Positions 44,152 through 55,177 of a stretch of DNA of 64,000 nucleotides are shown here, piece after piece. The DNA lies in NCBI RefSeq assembly GCF_001905725.1, contig NZ_LIWB01000003.1, positions 457,575 through 521,574 of the forward strand, read 5' to 3'. Origin of the DNA: Streptomyces sp. CB02400. Its GTDB lineage: Bacteria; Actinomycetota; Actinomycetes; Streptomycetales; Streptomycetaceae. The notes below the pieces were generated by a model. The model made no database searches, was not told where the DNA came from, and was given only the letters and a program-made list of their open reading frames with translations. The translations under genes and the position numbers were made by a program. The first letter of the stretch is position 1; each line of letters opens with the position of its first letter.

Positions 44152-44589
44152 ATGCCGTCCAATGACGTCCGGATCCTGGCCCAGGCCGCCGTGCCCACGG
44201 CTGCCGCCGGCGCTGTCGCCGCCGTCGTCAGCGCGGTGGTCGCCGGTGGCAAGGGTGCGATCGGGGCGCTCGTCGCGACCGTGGTGGTGATCCTCTTCAT
44301 GGGGATCGGCCTCTACGTACTGCAGCGGACCGCCAAATCGCTTCCGCACCTGTTCCAGGCCATGGGGCTGATGCTGTACGCGGCACAGATCCTGCTGCTG
44401 TTCATCTTCGTCGCCCTGTTCCGGGACACCACCCTGTTCCACCCCAAGGCCTTCGCCCTCACGCTTCTCGGCACCACGCTCGTGTGGATCGCCGCACAGA
44501 CGCGCGCGCACATGAAAGCCAAGATCCTGTACGTCGAACCCGAGTCGACGACGAGCGGAAAGCCCGGAAACCCGGGGCACTCGTCGTGA
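44152..44589 (+). CDS. atpI: ATP synthase protein I-like membrane protein
   Basis: This 145-residue protein has four hydrophobic helices (LAQAAVPTAAAGAVAAVVSAVVAG, ALVATVVVILFMGIGLYVL, FQAMGLMLYAAQILLLFIFVAL, ALTLLGTTLVWIAAQTRAH). Its place directly before the ATP synthase genes and its four-helix layout identify it as the AtpI type, a possible assembly factor for the c ring. The ATG has GGAG eight bases upstream. A GTG seven codons earlier is an alternative. The name is by position and topology. Confidence 0.75.
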   Translation: MPSNDVRILAQAAVPTAAAGAVAAVVSAVVAGGKGAIGALVATVVVILFMGIGLYVLQRTAKSLPHLFQAMGLMLYAAQILLLFIFVALFRDTTLFHPKAFALTLLGTTLVWIAAQTRAHMKAKILYVEPESTTSGKPGNPGHSS

Positions 44590-44814
44590 GGGGTAGGCCC
44601 GGGATAAAGAGGCCCCGGAACTCCTGCTATCGTCCGGTGCCAACTGCGGCATCGCGGGCGCGGGCATCCGAGCTGACGCCTGCTCAATGGCGAGGCGAGA
44701 TGCCCCCCAGCCGCCCCCACATCCGAACCACCAGTCCCGTGCCGAACCGCGGCCGTGCGCCGCGCCGACACAACGAGGTTGCCGTACCTATGCGCCACGA
44801 TGAAGGAGCCCGCG

Positions 44815-45639
44815 GTGAGTGCTGACCCGACGCAGGTGCTCGCCTTCGAGACCGACTGCCACCTGTTCGACGGTTGTGGCTTCCCGGCTCCGGGCCTGCA
44901 CTCGTTCCTCTTCGAGCCGCTCTGGGGCGACGCAGACGGCAACGGCCTGTACTTCAACAAGCCGATGCTGCTCGCGCTGCTCGGTTCCATCATCGTGGTG
45001 GGCTTCTTCTGGGCCGCGTTCGCCAAGCCCAAGCTCGTCCCGGGCAAGCTCCAGATGGTCGCCGAGGCCGGCTACGACTTCGTCCGTACCGGCATCGTGT
45101 ACCAGACGCTCGGCAAGCGCGAGGGCGAGAAGTACGTCCCGCTCGCCGTCTCCCTGTTCTTCTTCGTCTGGATGATGAACCTCTGGTCGATCATCCCCGT
45201 CGCCGCCTTCCCGGTGACGTCGATCATCGCCTACCCGCTGGTGCTGGCCCTGATCGTCTACATCACCTGGGTCTCCCTCACCTTCAAGCGGCACGGTTTC
45301 GTCGGCTTCTTCAAGAACGTCACGGGCTACGACAAGTCGCTCGGCGCGGTGCTGCCGCTGTCGATGACCATCGAGTTCTTCTCGAACCTGCTGGTCCGCC
45401 CCTTCACGCACGCCGTGCGACTCTTCGCGAACATGTTCGCCGGTCACACCCTGCTGCTGCTCTTCACGATCGCCAGCTGGTACATGCTCAACGGCATCGG
45501 CATCGCCTTCTCCGCCGTGTCGTTCGGCATGGTCCTCGTGATGACGCTCTTCGAGCTCTTCATCCAGGCCGTGCAGGCGTACGTCTTCGTCCTGCTGACC
45601 TGCACGTACATCCAGGGCGCGCTCGCCGAGCACCACTGA
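44815..45639 (+). CDS. atpB: F1Fo ATP synthase subunit a
   Basis: This is the 274-residue membrane subunit that forms the proton half-channels against the c ring. The essential Arg is in NLLVRPFTHAVRLFANMFAGH (about residue 200), and five to six membrane helices are clear. GTG 44815 has AAGGAG seven bases upstream. The ATG at 44800 that overlaps this site is rejected. It is the first gene of the eight-gene operon. Its promoter is probably in the 225-bp gap after atpI. Confidence 0.96.
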   Translation: MSADPTQVLAFETDCHLFDGCGFPAPGLHSFLFEPLWGDADGNGLYFNKPMLLALLGSIIVVGFFWAAFAKPKLVPGKLQMVAEAGYDFVRTGIVYQTLGKREGEKYVPLAVSLFFFVWMMNLWSIIPVAAFPVTSIIAYPLVLALIVYITWVSLTFKRHGFVGFFKNVTGYDKSLGAVLPLSMTIEFFSNLLVRPFTHAVRLFANMFAGHTLLLLFTIASWYMLNGIGIAFSAVSFGMVLVMTLFELFIQAVQAYVFVLLTCTYIQGALAEHH

Positions 45640-45695
45640 GCGCCCCAGGTTCCCACCCCCAAGTCGTCCGGTGGCCAACCCCCACCGGTCCGTAA

Positions 45696-45938
<243 letters not shown>

Positions 45939-45980
45939 GACGAACCCTGACGACCGACCCTTTCGACGAAAGGCACTGAT

Positions 45981-46532
45981 GTGACATCCGCCCTGGTTTT
46001 CCTGGCGGCCGAGGGTGAGAAGGAGAATCCCCTCGTTCCGCCGTGGCCGGAAGTTGTCATCGGCCTCATCGCTTTCGTCATCGTCTTCGGTTTCCTCGCC
46101 AAGAAGCTCCTCCCGACCATCAACAAGGTCCTGGAAGAGCGTCGCGAGGCCATCGAGGGCGGTATCGAGAAGGCCGAGGCCGCTCAGACCGAGGCCCAGA
46201 GCGTCCTTGAGCAGTACAAGGCTCAGCTCGCCGAAGCCCGGCACGAGGCCGCGCGTCTGCGCCAGGAGGCGCAGGAGCAGGGCGCGACGCTCATCGCCGA
46301 GATGCGGGCCGAGGGCCAGCGTCAGCGCGAGGAGATCATCGCCGCCGGCCACGCGCAGATCGAGGCCGACCGCAAGGCCGCCGCGTCCGCGCTGCGCCAG
46401 GACGTCGGCAAGCTCGCCACCGACCTGGCCGGCAAGCTCGTCGGCGAGTCCCTCGAGGACCACGCCCGGCAGAGCCGCGTGATCGACCGCTTCCTCGACG
46501 AGCTCGACCAGAAGGCCGAGGCCACGCGATGA
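45981..46532 (+). CDS. atpF: F1Fo ATP synthase subunit b
   Basis: This is the 183-residue stator. One N-terminal membrane helix (PEVVIGLIAFVIVFGFLAKKLLP, about 22-44) is followed by a long, highly charged coiled coil of about 130 residues. It starts with GTG 45981. The atpH ATG overlaps its stop as ATGA, so translation is coupled. Confidence 0.96.
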   Translation: MTSALVFLAAEGEKENPLVPPWPEVVIGLIAFVIVFGFLAKKLLPTINKVLEERREAIEGGIEKAEAAQTEAQSVLEQYKAQLAEARHEAARLRQEAQEQGATLIAEMRAEGQRQREEIIAAGHAQIEADRKAAASALRQDVGKLATDLAGKLVGESLEDHARQSRVIDRFLDELDQKAEATR

Positions 46533-47344
46533 ACGGAGCGAGCCGCGAGGCCCTGGCAGCCGCACGTGAGCGTCTCGACGCGCTGACGGACTCCACGTCC
46601 GTGGACGCCGGCTCGCTCGCCGGTGAGCTGGCCGCCGTCACCGCGCTGCTCCACCGCGAGGTGTCGCTGCGTCGGGTCCTCACCGACCCGGCGCAGGCCG
46701 GTGAGGCCAAGGCCGACCTGGCCCGGCGCCTGCTCGGCTCGCAGGTCAGCGGTCCGGCCGCGGACCTGGTGTCCGGCATGGTGCGTTCCCGCTGGTCGCA
46801 GTCGCGCGACCTGGTGGACGCGCTGGAGGAGCTGGCCGATGTGGCCGACCTCACCGCCGCCCAGAAGGCCGGCGCGCTCGACGACGTCGAGGACGAGCTG
46901 TTCCGGTTCGGCCGGATCGTCTCCTCCAGCACCGAGCTGCGCGCCGCGCTGACCAACCGGAGCGCCACCGCCTCCGCCAAGGGCGAGCTGCTGCGCAGCC
47001 TGCTCGGGGGCAGGGCGAACGCGGCCACCGAGCGTCTGGTCACGCGTCTTGTGACCGCGCCGCGGGGACGTAGCCTGGAATCGGGACTGGAGTCCCTGTC
47101 CAAGCTCGCCGCCGAGCGCCGCGACCGCATGGTGGCCGTCGTCACCTCCGCGGTGCCGCTGAGCGACCAGCAGAAGCAGCGCCTGGGCAACGCCCTCGCG
47201 AAGCTCTACGGCCGCCGGATGCACCTCAACCTCGACGTCGACCCCGAGGTCGTCGGCGGGATCCGGGTGCAGGTCGGTGACGAGGTCATCAACGGCTCCC
47301 TCGCGGACCGGCTCGAGGACGCCGGCCGTCGGCTGGCCGGCTGA
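46529..47344 (+). CDS. atpH: F1Fo ATP synthase subunit delta
   Basis: This 271-residue stator subunit links b to the alpha3-beta3 head. It is longer than the roughly 180-residue enterobacterial form, with an extra N-terminal helical segment of about 90 residues, as in other Streptomyces. The C-terminal domain carries the conserved LYGRRMHLNLDVDPEVVGGIRVQVGDEVINGSLADRL. It overlaps atpF by four bases. Confidence 0.95.
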   Translation: MNGASREALAAARERLDALTDSTSVDAGSLAGELAAVTALLHREVSLRRVLTDPAQAGEAKADLARRLLGSQVSGPAADLVSGMVRSRWSQSRDLVDALEELADVADLTAAQKAGALDDVEDELFRFGRIVSSSTELRAALTNRSATASAKGELLRSLLGGRANAATERLVTRLVTAPRGRSLESGLESLSKLAAERRDRMVAVVTSAVPLSDQQKQRLGNALAKLYGRRMHLNLDVDPEVVGGIRVQVGDEVINGSLADRLEDAGRRLAG

Positions 47345-47482
47345 GCAGCACATTTCTTCATAGCAGTACGTAAGCAATTACGGCCCTGGTTGGGCCGTGC
47401 AGAGGATTCACCTCGTATCGGGGGGAGTCCCCATACCCCCCAAGTGAAACTTCGGGCCCAACAAGGAGAGCAGGGAACTCAG

Positions 47483-49081
47483 ATGGCGGAGCTCACGATC
47501 CGGCCGGAGGAGATCCGGGACGCGCTGGAGAACTTCGTCCAGTCGTACAAGCCGGACGCGGCCTCGCGCGAGGAGGTCGGTACGGTCACCCTTGCCGGCG
47601 ACGGCATCGCCAAGGTCGAGGGCCTTCCCTCGGCCATGGCCAACGAGCTGCTGAAGTTCGAGGACGGCACCCTCGGCCTCGCCCTCAACCTCGAGGAGCG
47701 CGAGATCGGTGCCATCGTCCTCGGTGAGTTCAGCGGCATCGAGGAGGGCCAGCCGGTCACCCGTACCGGCGAGGTGCTGTCCGTCGCCGTGGGCGAGGGC
47801 TACCTCGGCCGCGTGGTCGACCCGCTCGGCAACCCGATCGACGGCCTCGGCGAGATCGAGACCGAGGGCCGCCGCGCCCTCGAACTGCAGGCCCCCACGG
47901 TCATGCAGCGCAAGTCGGTGCACGAGCCGATGGAGACGGGCTACAAGGCCGTCGACGCCATGACCCCGATCGGCCGTGGTCAGCGCCAGCTGATCATCGG
48001 CGACCGCCAGACCGGCAAGACCGCCCTGGCCGTCGACACGATCATCAACCAGCGTGACAACTGGCGCACCGGCGACCCGAAGAAGCAGGTCCGCTGCATC
48101 TACGTCGCCATCGGCCAGAAGGGCTCCACCATCGCGTCGGTCCGCCGCGCGCTGGAGGAGAACGGCGCGCTGGAGTACACGACCATCGTCGCCGCCCCGG
48201 CGTCCGACCCGGCCGGCTTCAAGTACCTGGCGCCGTACACCGGTTCGGCCATCGGCCAGCAGTGGATGTACGAGGGCAAGCACGTCCTGATCATCTTCGA
48301 CGACCTGTCGAAGCAGGCCGACGCCTACCGCGCCGTCTCCCTGCTGCTGCGCCGCCCGCCGGGCCGTGAGGCCTACCCGGGTGACGTCTTCTACCTGCAC
48401 TCCCGTCTGCTGGAGCGCTGCGCCAAGCTCTCCGACGACATGGGCGCGGGCTCGATGACCGGTCTGCCGATCGTCGAGACCAAGGCCAATGACGTGTCGG
48501 CGTTCATCCCGACCAACGTCATCTCCATCACCGACGGCCAGTGCTTCCTGGAGTCGGACCTGTTCAACGCCGGTCAGCGCCCCGCGCTGAACGTCGGTAT
48601 CTCCGTCTCCCGAGTCGGTGGTTCCGCGCAGCACAAGGCGATGAAGCAGGTCTCCGGCCGTCTGCGCGTGGACCTCGCCCAGTTCCGTGAGCTGGAGGCG
48701 TTCGCCGCCTTCGGTTCCGACCTGGACGCCGCGTCGAAGGCGCAGCTGGAGCGCGGTCAGCGCATGGTCGAGCTGCTGAAGCAGGACCAGTACCAGCCGA
48801 TGTCCACCGAGGACCAGGTCGTCTCCGTCTGGGCCGGCACCACCGGCAAGATGGACGAGGTCCCGGTCGCCGACATCCGCCGCTTCGAGAAGGAGCTCCT
48901 GGAGCACCTGCACCGCAACGAGCAGGGCCTCATGACCTCCATCCGCGAGGGCGGCAAGATGTCCGACGACACCCTGCAGGCCGTGGCCGACGCGATCGTG
49001 GACTTCAAGAAGCAGTTCGAGACGAGCGACGGCAAGCTGCTCGGCGAGGACGCGCCGAAGGCGACCAGCGCCTCCAAGTGA
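47483..49081 (+). CDS. atpA: F1Fo ATP synthase subunit alpha
   Basis: This 532-residue subunit holds the noncatalytic nucleotide sites. Walker A is GDRQTGKT (about residue 173), and the arginine finger region lies in the segment around [15 protein letters not shown]. The C-terminal helical bundle ends [14 protein letters not shown] 47483 is preferred over the upstream in-frame start: the preceding 93 bases contain a G/C hairpin (47420-47441) rather than coding sequence. Confidence 0.97.
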   Translation: MAELTIRPEEIRDALENFVQSYKPDAASREEVGTVTLAGDGIAKVEGLPSAMANELLKFEDGTLGLALNLEEREIGAIVLGEFSGIEEGQPVTRTGEVLSVAVGEGYLGRVVDPLGNPIDGLGEIETEGRRALELQAPTVMQRKSVHEPMETGYKAVDAMTPIGRGQRQLIIGDRQTGKTALAVDTIINQRDNWRTGDPKKQVRCIYVAIGQKGSTIASVRRALEENGALEYTTIVAAPASDPAGFKYLAPYTGSAIGQQWMYEGKHVLIIFDDLSKQADAYRAVSLLLRRPPGREAYPGDVFYLHSRLLERCAKLSDDMGAGSMTGLPIVETKANDVSAFIPTNVISITDGQCFLESDLFNAGQRPALNVGISVSRVGGSAQHKAMKQVSGRLRVDLAQFRELEAFAAFGSDLDAASKAQLERGQRMVELLKQDQYQPMSTEDQVVSVWAGTTGKMDEVPVADIRRFEKELLEHLHRNEQGLMTSIREGGKMSDDTLQAVADAIVDFKKQFETSDGKLLGEDAPKATSASK

Positions 49082-49102
49082 CGTAAGGAAGGGACCTGAC
49101 TC

Positions 49103-51456
<2,354 letters not shown>

Positions 51457-51470
51457 GCATCAGGCTCACC

Positions 51471-51489
51471 GTGAACCCCTGAGGTTCAC
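51471..51489 (+). terminator. Small hairpin just after atpD
   Basis: GTGAACC-CCTGA-GGTTCAC, a perfect 7-bp stem 15 bp after the atpD stop, directly before the larger hairpin at 51494-51520. Confidence 0.55.
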
Positions 51490-51493
51490 ACCT

Positions 51494-51520
51494 GAGGGGG
51501 CGGGTGCGTCCCGCCCCCTC
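51494..51520 (+). terminator. Strong hairpin between atpD and atpC
   Basis: GAGGGGGCGGG and CCCGCCCCCTC form a perfect 11-bp stem with a 5-base loop. It should reduce transcription into atpC, giving either lower epsilon levels or the need for a separate promoter. Confidence 0.75.
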
Positions 51521-51587
51521 GTTCACGCCCCTTAGACTTGTAACCAACACCCGGCACAACCGCCGGGTGGTGACCCGAGGAGCCACC

Positions 51588-51965
51588 TTGGCTGCTGAGC
51601 TGCACGTCGCGCTGGTCGCGGCCGACCGAGAGGTCTGGTCCGGCGAGGCCACCCTGGTCGTCGCGCGCACCACGTCCGGCGACATCGGCGTCATGCCCGG
51701 TCACCAGCCGCTGCTCGGTGTGCTGGAGTCGGGCCCGGTGACCATTCGTACGCGTGAGGGCGGGACGGTCGTCGCCGCGGTGCACGGCGGTTTCATCTCG
51801 TTCGCGGACGACAAGCTGTCGCTGCTGGCCGAGATCGCCGAGCTGTCGGACGAGATCGACGTCCAGAGCGCGGAGCAGGAACTCGCCCGTGCGAAGGCGG
51901 AGGACGATGCGGAGGCCCAGCGCCGCGCGGACGTCCGTCTGCGGGCGGCGTCGGCAGGGCGCTGA
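51588..51965 (+). CDS. atpC: F1Fo ATP synthase subunit epsilon
   Basis: This 125-residue regulatory subunit has the N-terminal beta sandwich (AAELHVALVAADREVWSGEATLVVARTTSGDIGVMPGHQPLLGVL) and a C-terminal two-helix hairpin (SAEQELARAKAEDDAEAQRRADVRLRAA). It can act as a brake on ATP hydrolysis. TTG 51588 has GAGGAG five bases upstream. It lies 131 bp after atpD, beyond two hairpins. Confidence 0.95.
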   Translation: MAAELHVALVAADREVWSGEATLVVARTTSGDIGVMPGHQPLLGVLESGPVTIRTREGGTVVAAVHGGFISFADDKLSLLAEIAELSDEIDVQSAEQELARAKAEDDAEAQRRADVRLRAASAGR

Positions 51966-51990
51966 TACCGGCGCGGTGGGATGACGTCAC

Positions 51991-52036
51991 TCAGCCGCGG
52001 CCGGCACCGGAGCGATCCGGAGCCGGTCGCGGCTGA
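51991..52036 (+). terminator. Hairpin terminator at the end of the atp operon
   Basis: TCAGCCGCG (51991-51999) pairs with CGCGGCTGA (52028-52036), and the inner CCGGC/GCCGG adds to the stem. It lies 26 bp after the atpC stop. Confidence 0.8.
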
Positions 52037-52093
52037 GGCAGATCTGGATGATTTTTCCGTTCCGTTACCTAGGAGACGAGGAGGTCGGTGTCG

Positions 52094-52540
52094 ATGGTCC
52101 TCGCTCTGACTGTGTGCGGAATCGTGGTGGCCCTCGTGGTGGTGGGGCTCTTCGTCTTCGGCCTGCGCCGCCGCCTCATCCAGCGTTCCGGTGGAACGTT
52201 CGACTGCAGCCTGCGCTGGGACGCGCCCGAGTCGGGCGACTCCGGCGGCAAGGGCTGGGCGTACGGGGTGGCACGTTACAACGGTGACCGGGTCGAGTGG
52301 TTCCGGGTCTTCTCCTACGCTCCCCGCCCGCGCCGCCTCCTGGAGCGTTCCGCGATCGAGGTGGCCGGCCGTCGGCTGCCCGAGGGCGAGGAGGAGCTGG
52401 CACTGCTGTCGGACTCGGTGGTTCTCGCCTGTCTGCACCGGGGCACGCGTCTTGAGCTCGCCATGAGCGAAGACGCGCTGACCGGATTCCTCGCGTGGCT
52501 CGAGGCAGCCCCGCCCGGTCAGCGCGTCAATGTCGCCTAG
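52094..52540 (+). CDS. DUF2550 membrane-anchored protein
   Basis: This 148-residue protein has one N-terminal helix (LALTVCGIVVALVVVGLFVFGLR) and a small beta-rich domain (GTFDCSLRWDAPE..., WAYGVARYNGDRVEWFRVFSYAPRP). It matches the DUF2550 family that follows the atp operon in many actinobacteria. The molecular role is unknown. ATG 52094 is taken; GTG 52088 is equally near the GAGGAGG site. Confidence 0.88.
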   Translation: MVLALTVCGIVVALVVVGLFVFGLRRRLIQRSGGTFDCSLRWDAPESGDSGGKGWAYGVARYNGDRVEWFRVFSYAPRPRRLLERSAIEVAGRRLPEGEEELALLSDSVVLACLHRGTRLELAMSEDALTGFLAWLEAAPPGQRVNVA

Positions 52541-52567
52541 TACTGCTTGTACTGCTTGTACTGCTTG
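52541..52567. repeat. Three perfect tandem copies of TACTGCTTG
   Basis: Three 9-bp units fill most of the 31-bp gap between the convergent DUF2550 and chitinase genes. There is no conventional terminator there. Confidence 0.85.
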
Positions 52568-52571
52568 AGAG

Positions 52572-54398
52572 TTACTTCAGGCCGTTGTTGATGGCGCTGA
52601 CCAGCTCACCGTTGGCGGTGTCGCCGCTGAACTCCCAGAAGAAGGCTCCGCCCAGGCCCTGGTTCTTGGCCCAGGCCATCTTCGTGTTGATGGTGGCCGG
52701 GGTGTCGTACGACCACCAGTTCTGACCGCAGTGGGCGTACGCCGTGCCGGCGATGGTGCCGGTGGCCGGGCAGGAGTTCTTCAGGACCTTGTAGTCCTCG
52801 ATGCCGGCCTCGTAGGTGCCGGCCGCCGGGCCGGTCGCCGTTCCGCCCGGGGTGGACTGGGTGACGCCGGTCCAGCCGCGGCCGTAGAAGCCGATGCCGA
52901 GCAGCAGCTTGCTCGCCGGGACGCCCGCCGCCTTGAACTTCGCGATCGCCTCGGCGGAGTTGAAGCCCTGCTGCGGGATGCCGTCGTACGAGGTCAGCGG
53001 CGAGTGCGGAGCGGTCGGGCCGTTCTTCGCCCAGGCGCCGAAGAAGTCGTACGTCATGACGTTGTACCAGTCGATGTACTGCGCGGCCGTGCCGTAGTCG
53101 GCGGCCTCGATCTTGCCGCCGTCGGAGGCGTCGGCGGTGGTGGCCGCGGTGACCAGGTCGTCGCCGAACTCGGCGCGCATGGCCTTCATCATGTTGCTGA
53201 AGGCGTTCGGGGCGCTGGTCGTGTCACAGCTCAGACCGCAGGCGTTCGGGTACTCCCAGTCCAGGTCGATGCCGTCGAAGACATCGGCCCAGCGCGGGTC
53301 CTCGACCAGGTCGTGGCAGGACTTGGCGAAGGCCGCCGGGTTCTTGACCGCGTCGGGGAAGCCGCCGGACCAGGTCCAGCCGCCGAAGGACCAGATGACC
53401 TTGATGTGCGGGTACTTGGCCTTCAGCTTGCGGAGCTGGTTGAAGTTGCCGCGCAGCGGCTGGTCCCAGGTGTCGGCGACGCCGTCGACGGACTGGTCGG
53501 CGGTGTACGCCTTGTCGTAGTCGGCGTAGGCGTCACCGATGGTGCACTTGCCGCCCTGGACGTTGCCGAAGGCGTAGTTGATGTGCGTGATCTTCTCGGC
53601 GGAGCCGGAGGTGACCAGGTTCTTCACGTGGTAGTTGCGCCCGTAGACGCCCCAGTTGGTGAAGTAGCCGAGGTTGACCTTCTCGCCCGGGTCGGGCTGG
53701 CCGCCGTCGCCGCCGGTGGTGGTGACCTTCACGGCGCCGCTCACCGGACCGGTCTGGTCGGCGGTGTCACGGGCCTGCACGGTGTACGAGTAGTCCGTGC
53801 CCTTGCTGAGGCCGGTGTTCGTGTACGAGGTGCCCGTCACGGTGGCGACCTTGGCGCCGTCGCGCAGGACGTCGTAGTTCTTGACGCCCTTGTCGTCGGT
53901 CGCCGCCGACCAGGACAGCTTCACCGAGGTGTCGGTGATGTCCGAGGCGGTCGGGGTGCCGGGTGCGGAGGGGGCCGCGTCGCCGGGGACCTCCGGGCCG
54001 CCGTCGCAGCTGCCGCCGTTGAGCGTACAGCCGGAGGGGGCGCCGGAGCCGCTGCCGTTGAAGCCGAAGGAGACCGACGCCCCGGGGGCGAGGGTGCCGT
54101 TCCAGCCGAGGTTCTTGGCGGTCCAGTGGTCACCGGAGTTGGTGACCGTGGCGTCCCAGGCGGAGGTGACCTTGGTGCCGGAGGGGAAGTCCCACTCGAT
54201 GGTCCAGGAGCTGAGGCTCGTGGTGCCGGTGTTCTTCACCGTCCACTTGCCCTCGAAGCCGGAGCCCCAGTCCTGGGTCTTGGCGTAGGTGGCGGTCGCC
54301 GAGGTCGCGGCCTGGGCGGGGCTCGCGAGGGCGACGAGGCCGGAGAAGGGGAGCAGCAGGGTCGCGAACCCTGCGGCGGCTTTATGTCTGAAGCGCAT
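52572..54398 (-). CDS. chiC: Secreted chitinase: CBM2 + fibronectin III + GH18
   Basis: This is a 608-residue extracellular enzyme that cuts chitin. A Sec signal peptide (MRFRHKAAAGFATLLLPFSGLVALASPAQA) is followed by a CBM2 cellulose/chitin-binding domain at about 32-135 (with WGSGFEGKWTVKNTGTTSLSSW and paired Cys), a fibronectin III domain at about 150-235 and the GH18 barrel at about 250-608. The catalytic motif DGIDLDWEYP gives Glu as the acid. AAGGAGG precedes ATG 54398. The upstream two-component genes on the same strand and the direct-repeat promoter match the known Streptomyces chitinase arrangement. The symbol rests on that resemblance. Confidence 0.95.
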   Translation of the reverse strand: MRFRHKAAAGFATLLLPFSGLVALASPAQAATSATATYAKTQDWGSGFEGKWTVKNTGTTSLSSWTIEWDFPSGTKVTSAWDATVTNSGDHWTAKNLGWNGTLAPGASVSFGFNGSGSGAPSGCTLNGGSCDGGPEVPGDAAPSAPGTPTASDITDTSVKLSWSAATDDKGVKNYDVLRDGAKVATVTGTSYTNTGLSKGTDYSYTVQARDTADQTGPVSGAVKVTTTGGDGGQPDPGEKVNLGYFTNWGVYGRNYHVKNLVTSGSAEKITHINYAFGNVQGGKCTIGDAYADYDKAYTADQSVDGVADTWDQPLRGNFNQLRKLKAKYPHIKVIWSFGGWTWSGGFPDAVKNPAAFAKSCHDLVEDPRWADVFDGIDLDWEYPNACGLSCDTTSAPNAFSNMMKAMRAEFGDDLVTAATTADASDGGKIEAADYGTAAQYIDWYNVMTYDFFGAWAKNGPTAPHSPLTSYDGIPQQGFNSAEAIAKFKAAGVPASKLLLGIGFYGRGWTGVTQSTPGGTATGPAAGTYEAGIEDYKVLKNSCPATGTIAGTAYAHCGQNWWSYDTPATINTKMAWAKNQGLGGAFFWEFSGDTANGELVSAINNGLK

Positions 54399-54464
54399 GC
54401 TGCGCCTCCTTATGGGGAGAAGCCGTCGTGGGCGTGACTGAGCCATCACGCCCGCAGTGCCGCG

Positions 54465-54506
54465 AGAATAGAAAGGTCTGGACCACAGGTCAATAGGTCT
54501 GGACCA
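54465..54506 (-). promoter_or_regulatory. Chitinase promoter with two 12-bp direct repeats
   Basis: On the minus strand a -35 TTGACC (54488-54493), a 17-bp spacer and a -10 TATTCT (54465-54470) form a near-consensus vegetative promoter. TGGTCCAGACCT occurs twice (54495-54506 and 54474-54485), exactly 21 bp apart; one copy flanks the -35 and the other fills the spacer. Such direct repeats are known for Streptomyces chitinase promoters, and the sequence also resembles the DasR site. Confidence 0.9.
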
Positions 54507-54535
54507 CTTGCCCCGGCTGTCCCTCTGTGCTTCCG

Positions 54536-55177
54536 CTAGAGCCCCAACTCTTGTGCCAGCACGGCCGCTTGCACCCGGCTGCGCAGCTCCAGCTTGCCCA
54601 GCAGACGGCTGACGTGCGTCTTCACCGTCGCCTCCGCCATGTCGAGACGGGCCGCGATGTCGGCGTTGGACAGCCCTTCGCCGACACAGGACAGCACCTC
54701 GCGCTCGCGCCGGGTGAGGGAGTCCAGCACCGCCGGATCGGCGGTCGCCCGGCGGGCGGGCTTCGCGGCGAACTCCGCGATCAGCCGCCGGGTGACGGCC
54801 GGGGCGACGATGCCCTCCCCGCGCGCCACCGTGCGCACCGACGCGATGAGGTCCTTCGCGTCCGTGTTCTTCAGCAGGAACCCGGCCGCCCCGGCGCGCA
54901 GCGCCCCGAACACGTACTCGTCGAGGTCGAAGGTGGTCAGCACCAGCACATCGGCGAGCCCCTCCCCGACCACCTGCCGGGTCGCCGACACCCCGTCCAG
55001 GCGCGGCATCTGTACGTCCATCAGCACCAGGTCGGGGCGGAGTTCACGGGCGAGGGCCACCGCCTGCTCGCCGTCGCCCGCCTCGCCGACCACCTCGATG
55101 TCGGGCGCGCTGCGCAGGATGAGGACCAGTCCGGCACGGACGGCGGACTGGTCCTCGGCGACCAGGACCCGGATCAT
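54536..55177 (-). CDS. chiR: NarL/FixJ-type response regulator
   Basis: This is a 213-residue two-component regulator. Receiver domain at about 1-120 with phosphoacceptor Asp54 (LVLMDVQMPRLDG) and Lys in LKNTD. The C-terminal LuxR helix-turn-helix (LTRREREVLSCVGEGLSNADIAARLDMAEATVKTHVSRLLGKL) binds DNA. Its ATG overlaps the kinase stop as ATGA. It lies just before the chitinase promoter, so chiR is a reasonable symbol by position; control of the chitinase is known for similar loci and inferred here. Confidence 0.88.
   Translation of the reverse strand: MIRVLVAEDQSAVRAGLVLILRSAPDIEVVGEAGDGEQAVALARELRPDLVLMDVQMPRLDGVSATRQVVGEGLADVLVLTTFDLDEYVFGALRAGAAGFLLKNTDAKDLIASVRTVARGEGIVAPAVTRRLIAEFAAKPARRATADPAVLDSLTRREREVLSCVGEGLSNADIAARLDMAEATVKTHVSRLLGKLELRSRVQAAVLAQELGL

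Noticed and set aside
52731..54437. 568-codon plus-strand frame opposite the chitinase
   Set aside because: Val/Gly/Ala-rich antisense frame without ribosome binding site or motifs.
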